From Planctomycetota bacterium (GTDB taxonomy: Bacteria; Planctomycetota; UBA1135; GCA-002686595), in assembly GCA_012959525.1 (NCBI GenBank), contig DUDB01000051.1, forward strand, positions 60,192 through 124,191: 64,000 bases of DNA, given 5' to 3'. This document shows, piece after piece, positions 1-8,018 of this stretch. The position numbers and the translations under genes were made by a program. The notes under the pieces were generated by a model, which was not told the origin of the DNA, made no database searches, and saw nothing but the letters and a program-made list of their open reading frames with translations. Numbering within the stretch: position 1 is the stretch's first letter; each line of letters starts with the position of its first letter.

Positions 1-1132
1 CGGTACTATATTGACGCGGAACAAGGACGAGCCAGGCACCAAAGTCTCGGCCCCGGTCAAATGCCTCGCCCGTACCGATGGCGGCGACCATGAATCCCAG
101 CTGGGAGATTGTGGAGTAGGCCAAGACTCCCTTGATGTCATTGATCGTGCACCCGATGGTTGCCGCAAAGAGGGCGGTCACCGAACCGACAACGGTGACG
201 ACCTGCAGTACATCGGGAGACAGCAGCGGGAACGTACGGCCGAGCAGGAAGACGCCGGCCGCCACCATCGTGGCGGCGTGGATCATCGCGGAGACCGGGG
301 TGGGTCCCTCCATTGCATCCGGCAGCCAGATGTGCAGGGGGAACTGCGCCGACTTGCCCACCGTCCCGCCAAACACGAAGAGCCCTGCGACGGTCATCCA
401 GGTGGGGTACTCGCCGCCATTGCGGGCCACCTCTTCTGCTGCAAGACGCCACATCTCGCTGAACTGGAAGGTCTGGAAGTGGTAGTAGAACATCGCCATG
501 CCAAACAAGAGGCAGGTGTCCCCCACACGCGTGGTGAGGAAGGCCTTCTTGCAGGCGGCGGCGGCTTGCTTGATGCGCGGACTGCCCGGATCGTGACTGA
601 AGTGGCCGATGAGCAAGTAACTCATCAGGCCCATCAGCTCCCAGAAGATGAACAGGAACAGCAGGTTGTCCGAGAGGACCAGGCCCAGCATCGCGAAGGT
701 GAACAGGCTGATGTTCGCGAAGAAGATGTGATAGCGCCTATCCCCCTTCATGTACCCCATGGAGAACAGGTGCACGAAGAACGAGACGACGCCGACCACG
801 GCGAGCATGGCCGCACCCAACCCGTCGTAGAGGACCCCAGCTACCAGATTCAGGCCGGGGGCCTTGTCGGCCGCCTGATAGAACCACCCGAAGACCGGTC
901 CGCCCTCGTGGACAGACTCATGGAAGAAGGGTCCGTGACCAGCGGCGCCCAACGCCACGAAGAGCATGCGCACCGTAATGCACATGACGACGAACATTCC
1001 GGCCGTGGGCAGCCAGTCTCCCTTGCGCGGCAGGTGTCTGCCGAAGAATATCTGCAACACGAAAGCCGCCAGCGGAATCGCCAGTACGGCCAGGAGCAGA
1101 TTCCAGTCCAGGGATGTTAAGGGGTGGTCCAT
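1..1132 (-). CDS. nuoL: NADH-quinone oxidoreductase subunit L (partial, 3' end outside window)
   Basis: This is the proton-pumping antiporter-like subunit of the complex I membrane arm. About 377 N-terminal residues are present and the gene runs off the left edge. I translated it by hand from the ATG at 1132, which begins MDHPLTSLDW. Diagnostic family motifs are visible: WELMGLMSYLLIGH, followed by a run ending FLTTRVGD, both in the conserved proton-channel core. Several hydrophobic helices precede them. It lies 33 bases downstream of nuoK and ends the visible part of the nuo operon; nuoM and nuoN would be expected next, outside the window. Long open frames on the opposite strand here are antisense shadows. 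Confidence 0.95.
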   Translation of the reverse strand, partial: MDHPLTSLDWNLLLAVLAIPLAAFVLQIFFGRHLPRKGDWLPTAGMFVVMCITVRMLFVALGAAGHGPFFHESVHEGGPVFGWFYQAADKAPGLNLVAGVLYDGLGAAMLAVVGVVSFFVHLFSMGYMKGDRRYHIFFANISLFTFAMLGLVLSDNLLFLFIFWELMGLMSYLLIGHFSHDPGSPRIKQAAAACKKAFLTTRVGDTCLLFGMAMFYYHFQTFQFSEMWRLAAEEVARNGGEYPTWMTVAGLFVFGGTVGKSAQFPLHIWLPDAMEGPTPVSAMIHAATMVAAGVFLLGRTFPLLSPDVLQVVTVVGSVTALFAATIGCTINDIKGVLAYSTISQLGFMVAAIGTGEAFDRGRDFGAWLVLVPRQYST

Positions 1133-1165
1133 CTTGTCTTGCGAGGCGTGAGGGAAGAGTGCTGC

Positions 1166-1468
1166 CTACTCCCGCAGGAAGTCCGCCTCGCTGGGCTTCA
1201 CGGTTTTCATGAGGTGATAGACGTTCAACACGATGGCCAGGGCGATGGCTGACTCAGCAGCCGCCAGGATGATGATGAACACCACGAAGACCCGCCCCTC
1301 AAGGCCACCGCCGTTGAAGCGGTTGAAGGCGGCGAAGTTGATGCTGGCGGCGTTCAAGATCATCTCGATCCCAAACAACACGTAGAGAATGTTGCGGCGG
1401 CTGATGATGCAGATCAGGCCAAGTGCAAAGAGAGCAGCGGAGACGCCGATGTAGGCTCCGAGGGCCAT
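1166..1468 (-). CDS. nuoK: NADH-quinone oxidoreductase subunit K
   Basis: This is the small membrane subunit of complex I (MrpC homologue), 100 residues with three transmembrane helices, which is the usual length. The sequence ISRRNILYVLFGIEMILNA matches the family's conserved second helix, including the glutamate (in GIEM) implicated in proton translocation. A second membrane glutamate sits in the AAAESAIALA segment. The start codon overlaps the nuoJ stop by one base, so the two are probably translationally coupled. Confidence 0.96.
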   Translation of the reverse strand: MALGAYIGVSAALFALGLICIISRRNILYVLFGIEMILNAASINFAAFNRFNGGGLEGRVFVVFIIILAAAESAIALAIVLNVYHLMKTVKPSEADFLRE

Positions 1469-2085
1469 CAGGATTGTCCTCCCTGTGCTTCCGACTCCGG
1501 CTCGAAATCCGCACGACGGCGACGAGCGATGTAGACGGCAGCGACCAGCGCCACGGTGAGAAGGTAGGCCGCCAACTCAAAGGCCACCACGTACTGCTTG
1601 GGGTCCAGGAACGCCAATCCGATGGCGCGCGCTTGGGAGTTGGGCTCGGGCAGCTGATCCGCAACTAGCCAGCCTGCCACGCCGCCCGAAATCTGGGCCA
1701 CGATGAAGGCCACACCTGCGCCGATCATGACCGTTGTTCCACCGACGCGAGCCAAGCTGCGCTCGTTGTTATCCGGCGGGCTGAGCATCACGCCGAACAG
1801 GAGCAGGGCTAGGATGCCTCCCACGTAGATCAGGATCTGTGCCATGGCGAGGAAGTCACTTCCAAGCAGGACAAACAAGCCCGCCACACCCAGGAAGGTC
1901 CCCATCAGCGAGAAAGCGCTGCGCACGATCGACTGCTCCCAGATGCAAACGGCTGCACCCCCGAGGGTCAGGTATGCACAGAAACCAAAGGCCAAGCCGG
2001 GCCCCCCGGCGGCGACCATGCCCGCTCCCATTGCGCCAGCACCCGCCAAGCCCAGCGCGCCATAGAACAGCTGATTGGAGTTCAC
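1468..2085 (-). CDS. nuoJ: NADH-quinone oxidoreductase subunit J
   Basis: This is a complex I membrane-arm subunit of 205 residues with about five transmembrane helices. The helix-3 region contains MAQILIYVGGILALLLFGVML, close to the family's conserved 'AxxQxxVYVGAIxVLxLFxxM' pattern. The N terminus (about 40 residues) is Gly/Ala-rich and hydrophobic, giving one more membrane segment than a minimal NuoJ. The start overlaps the nuoI stop by four bases and its stop overlaps nuoK, in keeping with a single polycistronic unit. Confidence 0.94.
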   Translation of the reverse strand: MNSNQLFYGALGLAGAGAMGAGMVAAGGPGLAFGFCAYLTLGGAAVCIWEQSIVRSAFSLMGTFLGVAGLFVLLGSDFLAMAQILIYVGGILALLLFGVMLSPPDNNERSLARVGGTTVMIGAGVAFIVAQISGGVAGWLVADQLPEPNSQARAIGLAFLDPKQYVVAFELAAYLLTVALVAAVYIARRRRADFEPESEAQGGQS

Positions 2086-2696
2086 GCTTCCCCTCCACCC
2101 GTATCGCCACCGCTCTCGGGGCTGGCATCGTCTTGCTCGGCACCACCCTCTTCAGCCGTGGCCTCCTCTGCCTTCTGAGCGGCAGCCGCTTCCTTAGCCG
2201 CAGCCTTCGCGGCCTTCTTGACTTCGGCCTCTTTCATGCGAACACGCGCGTCCGGGGCCATGCCTTTGAAGGAGAGTAGGTCGTGGTTTAGCTCGCTGCG
2301 GTCTTCCGTCACTAGAGCGAACTCGGTGCCCATGTGGATGCAGTCCTTGGGACACGGATACACGCACAACTCGCAGAACATGCACTTTTGGTAGTCGAGC
2401 GTGAACGACACCCACTCCAGCTCTTTGCCGTGCCGGATCGCGTCCATCTCGATGCAATCGATGGGGCAGGCCCGGGCGCAGGCCAAGCAGTTGATGCACT
2501 TCTCCTGTTCGAGATAGTGAATGCCCCGATAGCGATCCGGGATCGGCAGCCGCTGATCGGGATACTGGACAGTGATCGGTTTCTGCAGGAAGTACTTGCC
2601 CGTGATCCGCATGCCCACAAGCGTGGAGTGCAGAGCATTCCAGACGTTTCCGATGTATTGCTTGGCGCTCACCATTGTTGGGCTTCTTGAATCCAT
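2082..2696 (-). CDS. nuoI: NADH-quinone oxidoreductase subunit I (2x[4Fe-4S])
   Basis: This is the ferredoxin-like subunit that carries clusters N6a and N6b and passes electrons towards N2 in NuoB. With the ATG at 2696 (overlapping the nuoH stop as TGATG) it has 204 residues. Two CxxCxxCxxxCP motifs are complete: C67/C70/C73/C77 and C105/C108/C111/C115. An ATG at 2675 (MVSAKQYIG) is an equally plausible start. The last 50 or so residues form an unusual Lys/Ala/Glu-rich, then Gly/Asp/Glu-rich tail absent from the compact family. The open frame continues upstream into nuoH in another reading, but that extension is not coding. Confidence 0.95.
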   Translation of the reverse strand: MDSRSPTMVSAKQYIGNVWNALHSTLVGMRITGKYFLQKPITVQYPDQRLPIPDRYRGIHYLEQEKCINCLACARACPIDCIEMDAIRHGKELEWVSFTLDYQKCMFCELCVYPCPKDCIHMGTEFALVTEDRSELNHDLLSFKGMAPDARVRMKEAEVKKAAKAAAKEAAAAQKAEEATAEEGGAEQDDASPESGGDTGGGEA

Positions 2697-3850
2697 CAGT
2701 TGAGCACGACGTGCAGAATGGCTTCCCAGATCGCTGCGCCCAGGACACAGATCAAGGCCAGCGGAGTGAGGTACTTGTATCCCATGGTCATCACCTGATC
2801 GATTCGCACGCGCGGGAGGGTCCAGCGCAGCCACATCATCAGGAAGACCCCGGTGAAGGCCTTGAGCACCAGGGTCACGAAGCACACGAGGGAGAATACG
2901 ATCGTGCCCTCCATGCCCGCTGAACGCAGGGCATAGGTGGCGGGGCTCTCGAAGCCGCCGAAGAAGAACACGGCTCCAACGGCGCTCATGAGGAACATGG
3001 CCGCGTACTCCTCCATGAAGAAGAAGGACCAGCGGATGCCGGAGAACTCGGTCAGGAAACCGGCCACGAGTTCGGACTCCGCCTCGGGCAGGTCGAAGGG
3101 GGCGCGCTTGGTCTCGGCCAGGGCGGCAATCCAGAAGATGATGAAGGCCGGCAGGCACAGAGGGTTCTGGAAGATGGCCCAACCCATGCCGAAGAACCCA
3201 CTCTGCAACGCGCTGGCGTCGAGCAGACTGAACGTTCCCAGCGTGATCAGGGGCACCATGAGAGCGATCCCGAGGGGAATCTCGTAAGCCACGACCTGGG
3301 CCGCCTCGCGCATCGCGCCGTAGAGGGACCACTTTGAGTTGGAGGCCCAACCGGCCATGATCACGCCAATGGTTGTGGTGGAGCCGATGGCGAGGATGGT
3401 GAAGATCCCCAGATCCATGCGCGCGAAGTACCAGTCGTAGGACAGTGGCAACGCGGCCAAGGCGCCGAAGATGGAGGCCAGTACGATCGCCGGTGATAGG
3501 ACGAACAGGGCCCTGTCAGCTCCAATGGGGATCATGTCCTCCTTTTGGAAGAGCTTGATGCCGTCCGCTATGGTCTGCGCCCAGCCGTGCCAGCCACCGG
3601 CGTACATGGGGCCGTTACGGCACTGCATGTGGCCCGAGACCTTGCGCTCCATCCAGACCGACCAGAGAGCGATGAGGGACACGAGGCCCACCAGAATGCC
3701 GACGCCGGCACCCACTGCACCCAGGATCAGGGCCCAACCCGGAATCCATTCCGGCAAGGGCAGCCACAGGAGAAGCTCGTGGAGGAAGTTCGTGCCCTCA
3801 TTGGGAGTCTGCGCGAGCGCGCCGCCCCCGTTCTGCATCAAGGCAAGCAT
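2696..3850 (-). CDS. nuoH: NADH-quinone oxidoreductase subunit H
   Basis: This is the membrane subunit forming part of the quinone-binding chamber at the joint between the arms of complex I; 384 residues with eight to nine helices. Recognisable conserved stretches are WMERKVSGHMQCRNGPMYAG, the ETKRAPFDLPEAESELVAGF loop and FFMEEYAAM, all signatures of NuoH/ND1. The N terminus begins MLALMQNGGG and runs through a short non-membrane stretch before the first helix at about residue 38. The start overlaps the nuoD stop (TGATG), so nuoH follows nuoD directly, with no nuoE/F/G between. Confidence 0.96.
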   Translation of the reverse strand: MLALMQNGGGALAQTPNEGTNFLHELLLWLPLPEWIPGWALILGAVGAGVGILVGLVSLIALWSVWMERKVSGHMQCRNGPMYAGGWHGWAQTIADGIKLFQKEDMIPIGADRALFVLSPAIVLASIFGALAALPLSYDWYFARMDLGIFTILAIGSTTTIGVIMAGWASNSKWSLYGAMREAAQVVAYEIPLGIALMVPLITLGTFSLLDASALQSGFFGMGWAIFQNPLCLPAFIIFWIAALAETKRAPFDLPEAESELVAGFLTEFSGIRWSFFFMEEYAAMFLMSAVGAVFFFGGFESPATYALRSAGMEGTIVFSLVCFVTLVLKAFTGVFLMMWLRWTLPRVRIDQVMTMGYKYLTPLALICVLGAAIWEAILHVVLN

Positions 3851-5070
3851 CAGCGATCCGTCTCCCCGATGACGATGTCCGTTGAACCGATGATGGCCAC
3901 CGAATCCGCCAGGAGCGTGCCAGGCATGAGATCTTCCAGGACGGCCAGATTGACGAACGATGGGGCCCGCACGCGGCAGCGCGTTGCGATCTTGCCGCCG
4001 TCGGAGTGCATGTAGTGACCGAGCTCACCGCGCGGGTTTTCGATACCCACATAGGCCTCTCCCGGGGGCACCTTGATCACCCTGGGCACGTCGCCGATCA
4101 CGGGTCCGGGTTCGATCTGTTCCAAGCACCAGCGCACGAGACCGAGGGACTCCATCATCTCGACCATCCGAACCTGCGTTCGATCCCAGCAGTCCCCCAC
4201 GGTGCCCTTCTCGCCGGTGCCGATGGGCACTTTGAAGGCTCCGGCATCATGGGCCTCGCCATACTCCAAGTAGGGCATGTCCCTGCGGAGATCGAAGTCC
4301 ACACCGCTGCCTCGCAGCATGGGTCCGGTCAAGCCGAAGTCATAGGCCATCTCCTCGGAGATGACGCCCACGTTGGCCGTGCGCTGGACGAAGATGTGGT
4401 TCTCGATCAAGAGGTCGTAGTACTCCTGCCACTTCTCCTCGAAGACGTCGCAGAAGTCAGCCACTTCCTGAAGCCAGCCGGGAGGCGTGTCGTTGAAAAC
4501 GCCACCGATGCGGATGTAGGAGTAGGTCAGTCGCGCCCCGCAGATCTTCTCGAACAGGGCCTGGATCCACTCGCGCTCGCGGAAGGCGTAGAAGAAGGGG
4601 GTGAACGCCCCGATGTCCAGGCCGTAGGTGCCGAAGGCCACCAGGTGCGAGGCGATGCGGTTCAACTCGGCACAGATCATGCGGATCATCGTGCCCCGGC
4701 GGGGGATCTCCAACTCGGGCATCAGGGCCTCGACAGCAAGGCTGTAGCTCAAGTTGTTGTTCATCGCCGACAGGTAGTCATACCGGTCGGTGTAGGGCAG
4801 GTACTGCAGCCACTCCACGCTCTCGCCGATCTTTTCCGCGCATCGGTGCAGATAGCCAAGATGGGGTTGGGCACCGGTTACCAGCTCTCCATCGGTGCGC
4901 AGCAATACCCGCATCACGCCGTGGGTGGCGGGGTGCTGGGGGCCCATGTTCACCTCGAGGTCCGAGGTGGCCACATCCATGAAGAACTCACGCTCGCCGC
5001 TGGGCAGAGTGCGCGCTTCATCGGCAGGCCGGATGGACGGCTTGTGCTCGGCTTGGGGCGGGCTGGTCAT
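3850..5070 (-). CDS. nuoD: NADH-quinone oxidoreductase subunit D
   Basis: This is the 49-kDa-type subunit of the complex I peripheral arm, related to NiFe-hydrogenase large subunits and contributing to the quinone site. It has 406 residues, the normal length. NMGPQHPATHGVMRVLL near residue 41 is the family signature, with HRCAEKIGE further on and a C terminus SVAIIGSTDIVIGETDR typical of NuoD. About 30 hydrophilic residues precede the conserved domain. NuoC and NuoD are separate proteins here, not fused as in E. coli. Confidence 0.96.
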   Translation of the reverse strand: MTSPPQAEHKPSIRPADEARTLPSGEREFFMDVATSDLEVNMGPQHPATHGVMRVLLRTDGELVTGAQPHLGYLHRCAEKIGESVEWLQYLPYTDRYDYLSAMNNNLSYSLAVEALMPELEIPRRGTMIRMICAELNRIASHLVAFGTYGLDIGAFTPFFYAFREREWIQALFEKICGARLTYSYIRIGGVFNDTPPGWLQEVADFCDVFEEKWQEYYDLLIENHIFVQRTANVGVISEEMAYDFGLTGPMLRGSGVDFDLRRDMPYLEYGEAHDAGAFKVPIGTGEKGTVGDCWDRTQVRMVEMMESLGLVRWCLEQIEPGPVIGDVPRVIKVPPGEAYVGIENPRGELGHYMHSDGGKIATRCRVRAPSFVNLAVLEDLMPGTLLADSVAIIGSTDIVIGETDR

Positions 5071-5080
5071 GGCGGCAAGG

Positions 5081-5596
5081 CTACTCGCAGGAGATGCCGT
5101 GGTACTCCTTGGGAAACTCGTAGTCCTTGCGCATCGGATACCCGACCCAGTCGTCGGGCAGCAGCATGTTGCGCGGATCCGGATGGTCCTCGAAGGTCAC
5201 GCCGTACATCTCCATGCACTCCCGCTCGTGCCACTGAGCCGCGCGATACACCTTGGTGGACGAAGGCATGGACAGAGCCGACTTGGGCAGAAGACACTTG
5301 ATCCCCAACCGCTGGCGGTGACGCACGCTGAGGAGTTGAATCAGGATCCAGAGGTTCTCGTCATCGGCGCTGGGATCTGAGGCCGTCAGGTCCACAAGCA
5401 CTTCAAAGCCGAGCGCGTCGTCATCGCGACAAAACGTCAGGAACTCCACGATGCGCGACGGCTCGACGCACAAGTAGGGCAGGCCCGAACGCCCCTTGTC
5501 CTTGGTCTCTTTGTCCGGGGAACGGGGCAGCTCGACGGAGAGCAGGCCCGGAACCTGTGCCACCGACAGGTGGTCCGCGATTGCCTGGAAGTCCAT
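5081..5596 (-). CDS. nuoC: NADH-quinone oxidoreductase subunit C
   Basis: This is the 30-kDa-type peripheral-arm subunit of complex I. The start at 5596 gives MDFQAIADHLS and 171 residues; it is preceded by AAAGAGA and leaves 13 bases after the nuoB stop. An in-frame ATG at 5620 would overlap nuoB by 11 bases and is possible. The C-terminal signature is clear: ERECMEMYGVTFEDHPDPRN, then LLPDDWVGYPMRKDYEF. It is a stand-alone NuoC next to stand-alone NuoD. Confidence 0.93.
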   Translation of the reverse strand: MDFQAIADHLSVAQVPGLLSVELPRSPDKETKDKGRSGLPYLCVEPSRIVEFLTFCRDDDALGFEVLVDLTASDPSADDENLWILIQLLSVRHRQRLGIKCLLPKSALSMPSSTKVYRAAQWHERECMEMYGVTFEDHPDPRNMLLPDDWVGYPMRKDYEFPKEYHGISCE

Positions 5597-5609
5597 GATT
5601 CTCTTTGCC

Positions 5610-6125
5610 TCAGGCCTCATCCGCGGGCTGCAACCGCGCGGGCTTACGGATCACGGGGGTGCGACGGATCTTGTCCTGCAGAGTCATCAGCCCCTCAAGC
5701 AACGCCTCCGGCCGCGGGGGGCAGCCCGCGATATAGACGTCCACAGGGATGATGCGGTCCACGCCCTTCATGACGGTATAGCCGTACTTGAAGTAGGGAC
5801 CACCTCCCGTGGCACAGGCACCCATTGCGATCACGTACTTGGGGGAAGCCATCTGCTCGTAAAGGCGCTTGACACGCTCGCCCATTTTGAAATTCACGGT
5901 CCCTGCGACAATCATCAGATCGGCCTGGCGTGGAGTGGCCCGGAAGGCCCCGGCTCCGAAGCGATCGATGTCGTGGTGGGCGGCGCCAACGGCCATCATC
6001 TCGATGGCACAGCAGGCGAGGCCGAAGGTCATGGGCCAGATGCTGTTCAGCTTGGCCCAGTTGAGAAGCCAATCCACCCGCGTCGTCAGGACGTTCTCTT
6101 CAAATGCTTCTTCGAGGATTCCCAT
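5610..6125 (-). CDS. nuoB: NADH-quinone oxidoreductase subunit B (cluster N2)
   Basis: This subunit holds the terminal [4Fe-4S] cluster N2, which reduces quinone. It has 171 residues. The four ligands are visible as the adjacent pair C38-C39 in [11 protein letters not shown]104 in MGACATGGG and C135 in [29 protein letters not shown] is another family hallmark. It lies 20 bases after nuoA. Confidence 0.97.
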   Translation of the reverse strand: MGILEEAFEENVLTTRVDWLLNWAKLNSIWPMTFGLACCAIEMMAVGAAHHDIDRFGAGAFRATPRQADLMIVAGTVNFKMGERVKRLYEQMASPKYVIAMGACATGGGPYFKYGYTVMKGVDRIIPVDVYIAGCPPRPEALLEGLMTLQDKIRRTPVIRKPARLQPADEA

Positions 6126-6145
6126 GGTCGTTTCTCGTCCGCGCC

Positions 6146-6661
6146 CTAGGCGCTGGCCGCCTCAGCAGCAGTCTCGGTTTCGTGGGATTCATCCTCGTCC
6201 CCCTCGGGAGGAGAGAGCTCGTCCAGCGAGGGTATCGGGTCGCGGTGACGCTCGGCTGTCGGAACGTACTCGGGCCCGTCGTAGGAGAGAACCCAGTCCA
6301 GATCTCCCTTGGCCCAGACGGCAATCAGGCCAAAGAACAGGATGACGATGAAAAGCGCCCCTTTGGCCACGGCCCACAACCCGATGTCGGGAGTGTTCAG
6401 AGCCTCCGTCAGGACCATGGCCCACGGGAACAGGAACGTGATTTCCACGGCAAAGATCACGTAGATCAAAGCCACCGTGTAGTAGCGGATGTCGAAGTTG
6501 ACCCAGGCGTCGCCGATCGTCTCCTCACCGCACTCATAGACCTCTAGGCCGACTTCGGTCTTGCGCTTGGGTCGGAGCACAGAGCCGATGAGCACATTCA
6601 CAAATACGAACGCGAAGCCCACGACCGCAAACACCAGCACGTTGAGGTAGTCGAATTGCAC
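6146..6661 (-). CDS. nuoA: NADH-quinone oxidoreductase subunit A
   Basis: This is the first gene of the complex I operon, a three-helix membrane subunit (ND3 type) of 171 residues starting with GTG. The conserved loop reads [20 protein letters not shown], matching the family 'YECG...g.a...f..rfy' pattern. Helices two and three follow ([18 protein letters not shown] and [20 protein letters not shown]). The last 50 residues are an acidic, Pro/Glu-rich tail longer than in most NuoA proteins. The operon promoter should lie in the intergenic region upstream (6662-7273). Confidence 0.96.
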   Translation of the reverse strand: MQFDYLNVLVFAVVGFAFVFVNVLIGSVLRPKRKTEVGLEVYECGEETIGDAWVNFDIRYYTVALIYVIFAVEITFLFPWAMVLTEALNTPDIGLWAVAKGALFIVILFFGLIAVWAKGDLDWVLSYDGPEYVPTAERHRDPIPSLDELSPPEGDEDESHETETAAEAASA

Positions 6662-7273
6662 TGGTAGGGGGGAGCTTTCCGGTAGGGAAAGCGGTCGTGA
6701 ATGGGGAGTTGAGAGGAGGGCGAGAAGCCCGTTCCAGCAGCCCGGGAGGCGCCACGAGAGGGCCTTGAGCAGGGATCTTGGCGAGAGTCTAGGAGGGCCC
6801 GTCCGGGGGTGTCAAGCGAACCAGAACCCTTGGGATCGAGGTCCAATCCGAGGCCCGGAATGGAGCCGAAGGGGAATCCCGGAAAGGGCTCTCTAGCCGC
6901 TTCGACAAAGGTCGACCAAGGCACTGGACGAAGGCAGAAATCGGACCCTTAGCCGGGCCCCCAGGCTAGAGAGCGAAGCTCTGAAATCCCATGGGTATGG
7001 CCCTATATGGGGCACAAATGGATACCATGTGGCCATCTGATGGCCGCCCAACCAGCAGATTTCGGTCGGCGGGACGTTCCCGACCGTCAGGGCTCCCCAT
7101 GTCTCCCCCCCGCAGGTCTAGCAACGGGCGGGTCTGCTCCGTATCTTCGCCCCGCCAAATAGGGTGCTACCACTCACTCAGGGCCCCGTTGCTGATCGGG
7201 CACTCTGAAACTAGTCGCCGCCGGCCCCTGTCTCCCGCCACTCCTCTCGAGCAGGCCCCCCCACGTGTGTCCC
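6662..7273. other. Intergenic region between divergent nuoA and the radical-SAM-like gene
   Basis: This 612-base stretch has no coding sequence I can support; short open frames in it have no recognisable composition or family. It must carry the promoters of the leftward nuo operon and the rightward gene at 7274. I could not pick convincing -35/-10 pairs. The part at 6988-7045 holds several short inverted repeats, listed separately. Confidence 0.6.
6988..7045. promoter_or_regulatory. Cluster of short inverted repeats (candidate operators)
   Basis: Four dyads lie within 58 bases: the palindrome CCCATGGG (6988-6995), GCCC/GGGC arms around TATATG (7000-7013), ATGG/CCAT arms around ATA (7018-7028) and GGCCATC-T-GATGGCC (7031-7045), which has perfect 7-base arms. 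They sit between two divergent transcription units, so regulator binding is plausible but not shown. Confidence 0.35.
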
Positions 7274-8005
7274 ATGGACAATACCAAGACAACTTTCCTC
7301 TACGGCCCCTCCGTCACCAAGCGCTTCAAGCGCACCCTGGTCCTCGATCTGACCGCCAGCCAAGAGCACCTGGTCGTTGAGCGTGGCTCATCCCTGGCCC
7401 GCGGTTCCGTCATTGTGACGACCTGTGCGAGGGAGATGATCACGTCTTCCAAGGCTGGTGACAAATTGGACCACATCATCGTGACGGGTTCCGGCGGAGA
7501 CCCCGCCCTGCATCCCGATCTGCGTGAGGTCACCGAGAACCTGCGCATGCTGCGCGACAAGTGGTTCTCGCGGGCCAAGCTGTGCATCGCGACTTCGGTC
7601 ACTGATCTTGAAGACGAGAACCTCCGCGCCAGCCTCACGAAGTACGACCGGATATTCCTTCGGTACCAATGGGGAACGGCCAAGACCTTCGCCAAGATGA
7701 CCGGCGCCAAGCCCACGCAATTGGGTGAGCTCACCAAGCGCCTACCCGGCTTCGACCACATCATTGTCGAGGCTTCGTTCGTCTCCGGTGGAGCCAACAA
7801 CGCCGCTGACAGTGAGGTCGCCAACTGGATCAAGAAGCTCCAGGAGATCGCTCCCCAGGAGGTTCACATCCTCTCGGGCACAGCCGGCCAGCCCAAGCCC
7901 GCCAAGGCCGTCACCCCCAAGCGTCGCCAGAAGATCGCTGAAGACGTGACGGAGAAGACCGGGCTGACCGTGGTTTTGCACGACGAAGAACCCCTACTCG
8001 CCTAA
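7274..8005 (+). CDS. Radical-SAM-fold-like protein lacking the CxxxCxxC cluster motif
   Basis: This 243-residue protein resembles the COG0731-type radical SAM family by eye. The N-terminal YGPSVTKRFKRTLVLDL matches the family's 'FGPvpSrRLGrSLGvDl', and VTGSGGDPALHPDL (residues 70-83) matches 'fSGsGEPTLHpdl'. The region between them, where the family places its three cluster cysteines, instead reads ASQEHLVVERGSSLARGS and has none. The later parts also follow the family layout, with a strand near LCIATSVTDL and a segment near VEASFVSGGANN. If correct, it is a non-catalytic or repurposed derivative. The ATG at 7274 is preferred over a GTG at 7265; there is no clear RBS. Function unknown. Confidence 0.7.
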   Translation: MDNTKTTFLYGPSVTKRFKRTLVLDLTASQEHLVVERGSSLARGSVIVTTCAREMITSSKAGDKLDHIIVTGSGGDPALHPDLREVTENLRMLRDKWFSRAKLCIATSVTDLEDENLRASLTKYDRIFLRYQWGTAKTFAKMTGAKPTQLGELTKRLPGFDHIIVEASFVSGGANNAADSEVANWIKKLQEIAPQEVHILSGTAGQPKPAKAVTPKRRQKIAEDVTEKTGLTVVLHDEEPLLA

Positions 8006-8018
8006 GAGCCTTCTCGCC

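Noticed and set aside
11..1120. Long open frame on the plus strand (369 codons)
   Set aside because: It is antisense to nuoL, whose conserved motifs read cleanly on the minus strand; the plus-strand product is low-complexity and His/Glu/Arg-rich with no family.
2697..3350. Upstream extension of the nuoI reading frame
   Set aside because: The extension lies inside nuoH in another frame; NuoH motifs are intact, and the extension reads as arginine-rich shadow sequence.
4006..5301. 431-codon open frame on the plus strand
   Set aside because: It is antisense to nuoD and nuoC, both with full family motifs.
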